From positions 112,439,318-112,503,317 of the forward strand of contig CM058239.1 of assembly GCA_030180135.1 (NCBI GenBank): a stretch of 64,000 nucleotides of DNA. Direction: 5' to 3'. Shown piece by piece: positions 45,731 to 56,225 of the stretch. The stretch comes from Orychophragmus violaceus. Taxonomy: Eukaryota; Streptophyta; Magnoliopsida; Brassicales; Brassicaceae. A program made the position numbers and the translations under genes. The notes beneath the pieces are model-generated. The model ran no database searches, was not told the origin of the DNA, and was given only the letters and a program-made list of their open reading frames with translations. Positions within the stretch are counted from its first letter, which is position 1; each line of letters starts with the position of its first letter.

Positions 45731-46755
45731 TTAGGGTTCCATTGAATCAGTAGCATGATGATTAGATTAGTTGAATCTAGATCTTTGTATAATTGATACA
45801 AGCATGCTAAAATTCGTTTTCCTGAAAACCTAGTTTAGGGTTCTGATCGAAAACGTTTAAGGGTTTTCTCGCATGGTGTCGATCGATGCAGGGCGAAAAC
45901 CCGAATAAAATTTAGGGTTTTTCGCATGGTGTCGATCGATGCCGATCCGGCATCGATCGATGCAGGGCGAAAACCCGAATAAACCTAGTTTTCGCCTAGT
46001 GTCGATCGATGCAATTGTTGCACCGATCGACACAGCCTCGCGAGATTGTTGGATCGGTTCAATTGGATTGGACCGGTTATCGAGCTTGGTTAATAATGGT
46101 CGAACACTGTGAATGGTTTGATGGCGATTGTTTTGATTAGGTTGGCATCGACCGATGCTAACGTAGCATCGATCGATGCTTACCGGTATTCAAAACCGGA
46201 TCAATTGGATTGATCGGTTATCGCGGATTAATTAATTATAAGAATTAAAACATAGTAAAACTGAACGTTTTAAATGGTTCCGTTCCTCAACCAAATATCA
46301 AGTGATACTTGATGTCTTTCCAATCTTGTCAACTGTCAAGACTCATTTCATTGTACGATAGGCTTGCAGTGCAAGGTATCAACAATTACATGAGTAAGGC
46401 AGGAAGTAATCGTGTTAATGGGCTTGCAGTGCAAGGCATCAACAATTACATGACTGAAGAGATTGGTTTGCTTGACTGGGCTATCAAAATCGTTTTGAGC
46501 CCAGAGACATCAGGTGGATTGGACATAAGATGTCGATCCACAACCAAGAGTTGTATTGGATATAACTAGCAAGGTTGTTGCTTACCTAAATAGCTAAAGT
46601 TGAGTGATAGCCAGTGGCTCGCTTGAATTTAGTAAAATATGGGTCTTGGATCATTATATTCATCTGAGGAAGCATTGATTGAATATAATGCGAGTTTTCT
46701 TAAAAGTTAAGATTTCTCATTTCTTGAACATCATAACTAAACCTTTTTCTTTTCT
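45731..46755 (+). other. Copia-2 untranslated leader with palindrome array
   Basis: CGATCGATGCA-type sites lie at 45876-45890, 45930-45964, 45998-46035 and 46142-46175. They sit in a repeating frame GCGAAAACCCGAATAAA...TTTAGGGTTTTTCGC that Copia-3 shares. A direct repeat with a 60-bp period starts at 46371. The leader ends in TTCTCAG close to the gag start. Confidence 0.72.
46371..46463 (+). repeat. 60-bp-period direct repeat in Copia-2 leader
   Basis: GGCTTGCAGTGCAAGG begins at 46371 and again at 46431, each followed by TATC or CATC and AACAATTACATGA. Confidence 0.85.
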
Positions 46756-47590
46756 ATGTTCTCAGCTATGACTACTACTCATAATAATTCTTTCTCCCTG
46801 CGATCCATCCTTGAGAAGGACAAGTTAAATGGATCGAATTTTCTCGAATGGTATCGGAACTTGAGAATTGTTCTCAAGCAGGAGAAGCGGGACTATGTCC
46901 TTGAAAATGTTCTCCCTGAAAAACCGAGATCCAATGTTGCACATGCAGAAAGGAGTGCTTGGGACAAGCATTCCAATGATGTGGTCGATGTGAATTGTCT
47001 CATGTTGGCTACCATGAACTCGGACTTGCAGAAGCAATACGAGAACGTGGAGTCGCCAGTGGAGATGATTACTAGCCTGAAAAGCATGTTTCAGGAGCAA
47101 GCACGAACTGAGAGATACCAGACGGTTAAATCTCTCATTGAATGCAAGCTACCAAAGGACAGTCCGGTCAGTCCTCATGTCATTAAGATGATGGGTTATA
47201 TTGATAACCTGGGGAGACTGGATTGTCCCATTAGCCAAGAGTTGGCTACTGACATCATTCTGCAGTCACTGCCGTCAAGTTATGATCAGTTTGTTATGAA
47301 CTATAACATGAACAACTTGACGAAGACGTTGACTGAACTGCATGGCATGCTCAAGACAGCTGAGCCTAATATCAGGAAGGGCACTCCTAATGTACTTATG
47401 GTACAGGGGGTAAGAAGTTTAAGAAACTAGGCAAAGGCAAGGGAAAGGGCAAGGCAGTCCCGGTTGAGAACCAGGACACGCCTGCGCCAGCCTCGAAGCC
47501 CAAGCCGGGCCCATCTGAGACTGATAAGTGCCATTACTGTAAAGAGCCTAGGCATTGGAAGAGAAATTGCAACAAATTCTTGGAAGAGAA
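46756..47590 (+). pseudogene. gag: Copia-2 gag
   Basis: The frame opens at ATG 46756 or, as in the relatives, at ATG 46768 two bases after CAG. The core DKLNGSNFLEWYRNLRIVL resembles BARE/Angela Gags. A 1-bp loss in a G run near 47405, judged against Copia-3, ends this frame at 47430. In the next frame the zinc knuckle CHYCKEPRHWKRNC (about 47530-47570) follows, with an unusual Arg for Gly before the His. The rest of the polyprotein continues in that second frame. Confidence 0.88.
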
Positions 47591-50500
47591 GAAGAAGAAG
47601 AAGAAGACTTTCGAGACTTCATCTTCAGGTATTTATGTTATAGAAGTAAATGTTACCACTTCTGGTTCTACTTCTTGGGTATTGGATACCGGCTGTGGTG
47701 CTCATATTTGTACAAATATGCAGGGCCTAAGCAACAGTAGGACGTTAGAAAGGGGACAAGTGGACCTGCGTGTGGGGAATGGAGCAAGAGTTGCTGCATT
47801 AGCCGTAGGAACATTTAACTTGTCTTTACCTTCTGGTTTGGTTTTAGAACTTCATAATTGCTACTATGTACCTGCTATAAGCAGAAATATTATTTCTATT
47901 CCTGTTTTGGATTTGGAAGGATATCAGTTTTCAATTAAGAATAAATGTTGTTCTTTTGATTACAATGATATGTATTATGGTAGCAGCCCATTAGAGAATG
48001 GGCTTTATGTTCTAAACCAAAGCACAGAAATCTATAACATTAACGCCAAGATATTCAAATCAAATGACACGAATCAGACTTTTCTATGGCATTATCGTTT
48101 GGGCCACATAAACGAGAAACGGATTCAAAAGCTCCATAGTGATGGGCTTTTGGGCTCATTTGATTATGAATCATGTGAGAAATGTGAATCTTGTTTACTA
48201 GGCAAAATGACTAAGGCCCCTTTCAACAAATCAAACGAAAGGGCCAGTGACCTGTTGGGCCTTATACATACAGATGTATGCGGCCCAATGAGCACAAGTG
48301 CCAGAGGAAATTTTCGATACTTCATTACCTTCACTGATGATTTCAGCAGGTATGGCTATGTCTATTTAATGAGACACAAGTCGGAATCCTTTGAAAAGTT
48401 CAAAGAGTTCCAAAATGAAGTACATAATCAACTTGGCAAAAGTATTAAGGCTCTTCGATCAGATCGTGGAGGAGAATACTTAAGCCAGAATTCAGTGATC
48501 ATTTGAGAGATTGTGGAATTGTTTCACAACTCACTCCTCCTGGAACACCACAATGGAATGGCGTGTCTGAGAGGAGGAATCGGACTTTATTAGATATGGT
48601 TCGATCAATGATGAGTCTCTCAACTCTTCCATTATCCTTTTGGGGATACGCTCTAGAAACGTCTGCGTTTACACTAAATAGGGTTCCGTCAAAATCAGTT
48701 GCAAAGACACCACATGAGATGTGGACTGGAAATGTTCCGAATGTGTCTTTCCTGAAGATTTGGGGTTGTGAAGCTTATGTTAAGAGATTAATTACAGATA
48801 AGCTCGAGCCCAAATCTGATAAATGCTACTTCGTTGGTTATCCTAAGGAAACCAAGGCATACTACTTTTACAACCAATCCGAGAACAAAGTGTTTGTTGC
48901 TCGGAACTGCGTTTTTCTTGAGAAAGAGTTTCTTTCCAAGAGAAACAGTGGGAGTAAAGTACAACTCGAAGAAGTTCGAGAACCGCAGGAAAATGCTCAA
49001 CCCGTAGAGGAAGAGCAACAGTTGGATCTACAAAGAGTTGTAGAGACGGCGCCTGTGGAGCCTGAAATTCGCCGATCCGAAAGGATCCGTCACGAACTCG
49101 AGAGATATGGATTTCTCGTAACCAATTGTCATGATTTGTTGATCATTGACAATGACGAGCCAGCAAATTTTGAAGAAGCGATGATGAGCCCTGACTCCGA
49201 AAAGTGGCTGAAAGCCGCTGAATCCGAAATGGGATCCATGTCACAGAACCAAGTATGGACTTTGGTTGATTTACCCGATGGTGCAAGACCCATTGAATGT
49301 AAATGGATTTTCAAGAAGAAAATTGATGTGGATGGAAATATTCAGATATATAAAGAAAGGCTAGTGGCAAAAGGTTTCAAACAAATTCATGGTATTGACT
49401 ATGAAGAAACCTATTCACCTGTCGCCATGCTTAAGTCCATTCGGATTCTCCTAGCAACAGCAGCTCATTATGACTATGAGATCTGGCAGATGGACGTGAA
49501 AACAGCTTTCCTTAATGGAATTCTGGAAGAGGATGTGTACATGACACAACCCGAAGGTTTCATTGATCCAAATGCAGCTAGGAAAGTATGCAAACTTCAT
49601 CGATCCATTTATGGATTGAAGCAAGCATCTCGGAGTTGGAATCTTCGCTTTGATGAAGCAGTCAAAAAGTTTGATTTCATCAGAAGCGAAGAAGAACCAT
49701 GTGTTTACAAGAAGACTAGTGGGAGCGCAGTTGCATTTCTCGTGTTGTATGTAGATGACATACTTCTTCTCGGAAATGACGTTCCGTTGTTACAGTCTGT
49801 TAAGACTTGGCTCGGAAGTTGTTTTTCAATGAAAGACATGGGAGAAGCCGCGTATATTCTTGGAATAAGAATCTATAGAGATAGATCAAACAAGTTAATT
49901 GGACTGTGTCAAGACACTTATATCGATAAGGTCTTACACAGGTTCAGAATGCAAGATTCCAAGAAGGGCTTCATACCAATGTCTTATGGCATAAGTCTCA
50001 GCAAGAAGCAGTGTTCTTAGTCACCTGCTGAGCGAGATCGCATGAGTCGGATTCCCCATGCCTCGGCGTTGGGATCCATCATGTATGCTATGCTCTGTAC
50101 TCGTCCAGATGTTGCTTGTGCTTTGAGCATGACGAGTAGATACCAATCGGATCCAGGTGAAAGTCACTGGACAGCAGTCAAGAATATTCTGAAGTATTTG
50201 AGAAATACTAAAGATAAATTCTTGGTGTATGAAGGAAGTGATGAGCTGGTAGTAAGTGGTTACACAGACGCAAGTTTCCCGACAGACAAAGATGATTTCC
50301 GATCGCAATCTGGTTACATCTTCTGCCTGAATGGCGGTGCAGTCAGCTGGAAGAGTTCCAAGCAGGACACTGTAGCAGACTCCACAACTGAAGCTGAGTA
50401 CCTCGCTGCTTCTGAAGCGGCAAAGGAGGCTGTTTGGATCAAGAAGTTCATCACTGAACTTGGTGTGATTCCTAGCATTTCTGAGCCAGTGGCTTTGTAT

Positions 50501-50731
50501 TGTGACAACAATGGAGCCATTGCGCAAGCAAAGGAACCTAGATCACACCAGAAATCCAAACACATAGAAAGGAGATATCACCTTATCCGTGATATTGTAA
50601 ATAGAGGAGATGTGAAGATCAGCAGAGTCCCTACGGATGAGAATGTTGCTGATCCACTGACCAAGCCCCTCCCAAGGCCTAAGCATGAGTTTCATACAAC
50701 TGCTGTAGGCATTAGATATCTTAAGATATGA
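47580..50731 (+). pseudogene. pol: Copia-2 pol (protease, integrase, RT, RNase H)
   Basis: In order: protease SWVLDTGCGAHIC (Asp near 47685); integrase HHCC (HYRLGHINEKR, CEKCESC) and core HTDVCGPMS, RSDRGGEYL; RT MDVKTAFLNGILEEDVYM and YVDDILLLGND (about 49748); RNase H ADSTTEAEYLAASEAAKE and ENVADPLTKPLPRPK. A 1-bp loss near 48490 moves the frame, and TAG at 50018-50020 interrupts RT/RNase H. Both frames are otherwise open over long stretches, which fits the young LTRs. The domain order PR-IN-RT-RH defines Ty1/Copia. Confidence 0.92.
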
Positions 50732-51559
50732 TCTTGATTTCAGTGGGAGTTGTATTTGTTTTAGTTATGACATGATGTTCACAAAGACATAATAGTTATG
50801 TTATTTTAATGAAATTGTTTCAGCATTATTTAATTGTGCTAATTAAATATATGTATATTGTCCCAAAGTAATTTATGACATTTTATAGGCCATCAAGTAT
50901 GTGACTTGATCATGAAACCCTGTAAGCAATAAATGACATAAATTATAATGGTCCCTGGTCGAGGTTGTTAACGTGGGACATTAACAACCACGTGAGACTA
51001 GTATGTGAGGTGACTGATGACCATGTTTCATGGAGTCATTAATAAGTGTATTAAAGTCAATCACATAGATATGTGTTAAAGAACACATGATCGGACTTGA
51101 CCCGTTAATGAGAACTCTACAAGATGTTATATGAGTGTTATAAGAGTTTCTCATTACGACTAAAGAGAGTAGTTCTTAGACCTGAGTTCATCATGTCCTC
51201 TCTCATATTGATTGGTTCGTCTTGACTTTGTCAAACGTCAGCCGTAACTGGTGATTATAAAGACACTGATTAGGCGTATCATGAAATATGAAAGAGACAT
51301 GGATGGAACAAGATGGGATTTGTACCTCCTATATAACAGGAGTTAAATATCTCTGGGCCTATCGAAGATTTGATACTGGAAATGCGTGGCCGCGCTCAAA
51401 CGAGGTGATTGTCAGTCGTTTGTTTTTCATCAGTACAAATCGGGATTCGATAAACGTAATCTGGTTGAATAAGGATGACACAGTGCTTGCCTTATGCTAG
51501 ATTGAGATATAGCTACAAAGGAATTAAAGGAATAGATGATTCCAGTACAAGTGGGAGAT
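50732..51559 (+). other. Copia-2 3' untranslated region and purine tracts
   Basis: AGTGGGAG occurs just after pol (50742-50749) and AAGTGGGAGAT before the LTR (51549-51559). The tail is alignable with Copia-3's and has no coding homology. Confidence 0.78.
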
Positions 51560-52242
51560 TGTTGGGAATGTCCTGAAATCTATTGTACTTGCTCTAAGTG
51601 AAAGTCGTATAGTCGAGATGAGACAATCACATAACACTAGGTAGTCATAACGCTTTGCTAGAAGCCACTTATGATCAATGAGTTGAGAACTCATTGCTAG
51701 TGTTATATGATCCTACAGGGTCACACACCTAAGCAAACTGGGCGTTAAAGACGAGGTTGATCATTAATGTAATGATCCAGTAGATGCATATGTGATATGC
51801 ATTCGATATCAATGTTCTGGGGAGTGTCGATCGTTGCAGTTAGTGCATCGATCGATGCACTCGCGGATTAATCAGATTAATTCGGTTTAATCGTTGGTTA
51901 ATTCCGTTGTGGTTTAAGCCGACATATATAAGATATATGGTCGACCTAAACTCGTCCCTAACCTAATTCACAGCCACCAGAACACAGAAATAAACCTCTC
52001 TGGAGATTAGATCTCTGTAAGGCACTAGCATCCCTGCGGTCCAGTTTGTGTGCGTGTGGATACCAGTAGAGGCGCAGCATTTGAGGCGCTTCGTGATCTC
52101 GATTATCTGCAAACACTTCCGCTGCATATTCATCAGGTTAATCTCGAGATCTGTCAGATTCAATTACATGAACCTTAGATCCTAGGCTCGGAATTCAGAC
52201 TAGGGTTGCTAATCCTGATTAGAACTGCTAGAAATTCCTTCA
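51560..52242 (+). repeat. Copia-2 3' LTR
   Basis: 683 bp; palindrome pair at 51824-51859; TSD gattg follows. Confidence 0.93.
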
Positions 52243-54244
52243 GATTGCTAGACCACTAACTGCTTTGCTGTGCAAGGATACCAAGTTTGAGTTCACTGCA
52301 GATTGTCAAGCTGCATTTGAATAGATCAAGCAAGCATTAGTGAGTGCTCCTATAGTACAACCACCTGATTGGGATCTACCTTTTGAGGTAATGTGCGATG
52401 CGAGTGACTATGCTGTAGGAGCGGTTCTGGGGCAGAGGAAGGATAAGAAGCTTCACGCCTTTTACTATGCCAACAAGACATTAGATGATGCGCAGAGAAA
52501 CTATGCCACCTGAGAAAGAGTTATTGGCTGTTGTCTTTTCATTTGAGAAGTTTCGGTCCTATCTTGTTGGTTCTGAAGTGATTGTGCACACTGATCATTC
52601 AGCTCTAAAGTATCTGATGCAGAAGAAAGATGCTAAACCGAGATTGTTGAGATGGATTCTGTTGCTTCAAGAGTATGATATTGAGGTGAAAGACAAGAAG
52701 GGAGTAGAAAACGGAGTTGCTGACCATCTGTCAAGGATTCTAGTTGAAGAAGACGTCCCCATTAATGATTTCTTGCCTGAGGAGAACGTCAATATGATTG
52801 AGACAGCGTTTATGTTGGATGTGGACAGGAAGGAGCAGAACTGTCGGATTTATCGCAGTGCGTCGATCGATGCCACTTCGGCAACGATCGATGCACGTAT
52901 CGGGGATGCAACGATCGACATGGACCTGTGCATCGGTCGATGCAGATCGCCTACGAGCCCAGATTCCTTTAAAGGTCAAATTGAGTACTTGAATCTCGAA
53001 CTTTGTGTTGTTGCGACGACGGTTACACCGTGGTTTGCGGATATTGCTAATTACCTGGCTGCAGAGACTGAACCAGATGAGTTAAAGGGTTATACCAAGA
53101 AGAAGTTCTTCAGAGAGCTCAGACGATACTATTAGGATGAGCCTTATCTCTACAAGCACTGTTCGGATGGTCTTTACAGGAGATGCATTGCTGAATCAGA
53201 GGTTCCAGATGTCCTATTCCACTGTCATGGATCAGATTATGCTGGACATTTTGCTACTTTTAAGACTGTGGCTAAGGTTCTGCAAGCAGATTTCTGGTGG
53301 CCTACGATGTTTAAAGATGCTCATTCTTTTGTCTCTCAGTGTGATTCCTGTCAGAGGAGAGGGAAAATCAGTAAGAAGCACGAGATGCCTCAGAACTTCA
53401 TTCTCGAGGTTGAGGTTTTCGATTGCTGGGGCATTGATTTCATGGGTCCTTTTCCCTCATCTCATGGGAATAAGTTCATTTTGGTTGCTGTAGACTATGT
53501 GTCTAAGTGGGTGGAAGCAATAGCTAGTCCAACCAATGACTCTTTGGTGGTTCTTAAGTTGTTTAAAACCATCATATTCCCTAGATTTGGAGTACCTCGG
53601 ATAGTGATTAGTGATGGAGGATCTCATTTCATTAATAAGGTCTTCGAGAAGCTGCTACAGAAGCATGGAGCTCATCACCGATTTGCTACTCCTTATCACC
53701 CTTAGACTAGTGGGCAAGTCGAGGTCTCTAACAGACAGATCAAGGAGATCTTGGAGAAGACAGTTGGTAAGCCAAGGAAGGATTGGGCAGCAAAGCTGGA
53801 TGATGCACTATGGGCTTATCGGACTGCATTCAAGACGCCACTTGGGACTACTCCATTTCATCTCTTGTATGGAAAATCTTGTCATCTACCAGTGGAGCTT
53901 GAGCACAAGGCAGCATGGGCTGTGAAGTAGACGAACTTCGATCTTAAGTCTGCTGCAGAGAGGAGATTAGTGCAGCTTAATGAGTAGGATGAGATTAGGC
54001 ATCATGCTTACGAGAACTCAAAACTGTAGGACTAAGGCTTATCATGACAAGAAGATTGTCTCTAGACAATTTGAGCCTAATGATCAGGTACTTTTGTATA
54101 ACTCTCGTTTGCAATTGTTTCCAGGTAAGCTGAGATCGAGGTGGTCTGGTCCTTTCACGATCAAGGAGGTACGTCCTTATGGAGCTGTCGTTTTAATCAG
54201 CCAAGAAGGTAAGGAATTCACTGTGAATGGACAGAGGGTGAAAC
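52243..54244 (+). pseudogene. pol: Element D RNase H, linker and integrase
   Basis: This resumes D after Copia-2. RNase H shows VMCDASDYAVGAVLGQ, KELLAVVFSFEKFR and TDHSALKYLM; a linker with a palindrome array follows. Integrase shows CDSCQRRGK, CWGIDFMGPFPS and VISDGGSHF, with the start of the C-terminal part (FEPNDQVLLYNSR). Breaks include TAG at 52321, a small deletion near 52508, TAG at 53133-53135, TAG at 53703-53705, further TAGs near 53928 and 53986, and a deletion near 54027. Copia-3 interrupts it at 54245 and the last residues lie at 61660. Confidence 0.85.
52859..52945. repeat. CGATCG palindrome array, RNase H/integrase linker of D
   Basis: GCGTCGATCGATGC, GCAACGATCGATGCA, GCAACGATCGACA and TGCATCGGTCGATGCA. 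First and second cores are 21 bp apart, third and fourth 22. One frame reads SASIDATSATIDARIGDATID. Confidence 0.78.
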
Positions 54245-54883
54245 TGTTGGGATGGTGTCCTGAAATCACACTTGTACTCACTCCTGTGATAGTTGTGTGT
54301 CGAGATCAGACATTCGTATAATACTGGGTGTTTGCAATGCTTTGCTAGAAGCCTCTTGCAATCTGTAGGTCGTGGACTTACTGCCAGTATTATATGATCC
54401 TATAGGGTCACACACCTAAGCGAACTGGAAGCTACGACATGGGAATGATCATTGTGGCAATGATCATATTATGTGTATTGAAATACACATAAGAATCGAT
54501 ATAATGGTGTTGTGTCGATCGACACAGCTTGTGTGTCGGTCGACACAGTTCGGATTTTCCGAACAGGTTTTTCGGGTTATGGCTTAATTGAGTCTGGCCC
54601 GTTAAACACGTTTAGGTCGAATAAAAGATAATTAGTTTCGACCTAAACGAAAGAGCCGTCCAGTTTTCTTGACAGAAACACTAGACACACCAGAGAGAAT
54701 CGATCCCATTGATCCGGCACTAGCATCCCGTTTCCAGCGAGCGTGCGTGTGTATCTGGTAGAGGCAAGGCGTCTGCGTTGCTCCACTGATCTCGTTCACT
54801 ATCTTCTTCCACTGCCAAAGGTAAGAACGAGGTTGGTTTTATCATTCAATATATCAAACCCTTAGATCCATCGGGATCCAACA
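54245..54883 (+). repeat. Copia-3 5' LTR
   Basis: Palindrome pair TGTGTCGATCGACACA / TGTGTCGGTCGACACA at 54511-54548, cores 21 bp apart. Confidence 0.94.
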
Positions 54884-54884
54884 G

Positions 54885-54897
54885 TGGTATCAGAGCT
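54885..54897 (+). other. Copia-3 primer binding site
   Basis: TGGTATCAGAGCT, tRNA-Met type, one base after the LTR. Confidence 0.92.
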
Positions 54898-56225
54898 GCT
54901 TAGGGTTTAGCTATTGAATTTGATGCAAAATAATTCGAATCCTGATGTTGTTGAATTGATTTTTGCATGTTCAAATCGTGTTTTCATGTTATATTCTTGG
55001 TTTTTGTTCCTGTTGAAAAGACGATGAATTGATGAAAATGCTCTGTGTCGATCGACACAAAGCGTGTGTCGGTCGACACGCCGCGGCAGAACGCGTTAAA
55101 ATTTTAGGGTTATCGCAGGGTGTCGATCGACACAAAGCGTGTGTCGGTCGACACAGAGCGAAAACTCGTAATAAGATTTAGGGTTTGTCGCAAAGTGTCG
55201 ATCGACACAAAGCGTGTGTCGGTCGACACAAAGCGAAAATCCGTAAATAATTTTAGGGTTTCGATCTGAGATCGAGTACCCGTAATCCTGCTGCGTCGAT
55301 CGATACACTGGGTGTGTCGGTCGACACAGGCAAAGAAAGTTGACAGACCGGTTCAATTGGATTGAACAGGTTGTATCGCTCGGTTAACTTTGATTAACCA
55401 AATTGGTTCTGGTTTGGTCATATCGGTCGACACACAGTGTGTGACGATCGACATGGACTGTTAAACCGAACTGGCTCAATTGGATTGAATTGGTTATGTA
55501 AATTCGATTCGGTTAGACCGGTTATCGAAGAGCGGTTTATATTTGATTGCATCGATCGATACCAATGGTTGGCGTCGATCGATACAATGCTCGCAGACAT
55601 GTTAGTTGGACTACATATTTGCATATACCAGAACAATTTAATCCTAAAAGTTGTAGATGAATCTAAACTAAATAAACTGAATGTTTTAAATAAACAAATA
55701 AATCCTTGAATGTATATTGGATATACATCAAGATAAATCGGTTCTTTTCCTCGACTAAATATCAAGTGATCTTGATGTCTTGCCCGATCTTGTCTACTGT
55801 CAAGACTCGTTTCGCTGATTGGATAGTCTTGGAGTCCTTGGTATCCACAGCTACATGAGTAAGGCAGGTGATCATTGATAGACTTGCAGTGTGACTGTCA
55901 ATGATCACAAGACCGAAGAGATTGGTTTACTTGACTGGGCCATCAGAAGTTCTGGGCCCAGAGACATCGGAGTGGATATGACATGGATTGTCTTATCCAC
56001 GACCAAGAGTTGTACTGGGTACAATTAGCAATGATTTGCTTACCTGGATGACTAAAATTTGGGTGATGGCGAGTCGTCCACTCGAATTTTGGTGATCTGA
56101 GGATCTTGGTTCATTGTATTCATATGAGGAAACATAGTTTGAATACAATGCGAGTTTTCTTATTAGATAAGAATTCTCATTTCTTGAGCTTTATAACTAA
56201 AATCTACCTCTTTTGAATTACAGCT
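54898..56225 (+). other. Copia-3 untranslated leader with tandem palindrome array
   Basis: Pairs of TGTGTCGATCGACACA and TGTGTCGGTCGACACA start with cores at 55049, 55124 and 55199, an exact 75-bp period, then again near 55297. Further sites lie near 55421-55453 and 55550-55585. TTTAGGGTTT (telo-box-like) words lie between the units. The leader ends AATTACAG two bases before the gag ATG. Confidence 0.78.

Larger units (their letters stand above)
45034..52242 (+). mobile_element. Copia-2: nearly complete Ty1/Copia element
   Basis: The 683-bp LTRs (45034-45716 and 51560-52242) differ at about two positions by eye. TSD gattg is perfect (45029-45033, 52243-52247). It has a tRNA-Met PBS, a leader with palindromes, gag-pol in frames broken by two 1-bp deletions and one nonsense change, and an AAGTGGGAGAT purine tract. 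Its start, PBS and purine tract match Copia-1 and -4, so it could represent their helper family. Confidence 0.93.

Noticed and set aside
55040..55330. CRISPR-like array in the Copia-3 leader
   Set aside because: The units are palindromic pairs in a eukaryotic retrotransposon leader, with no cas genes and degenerate spacing after three units.
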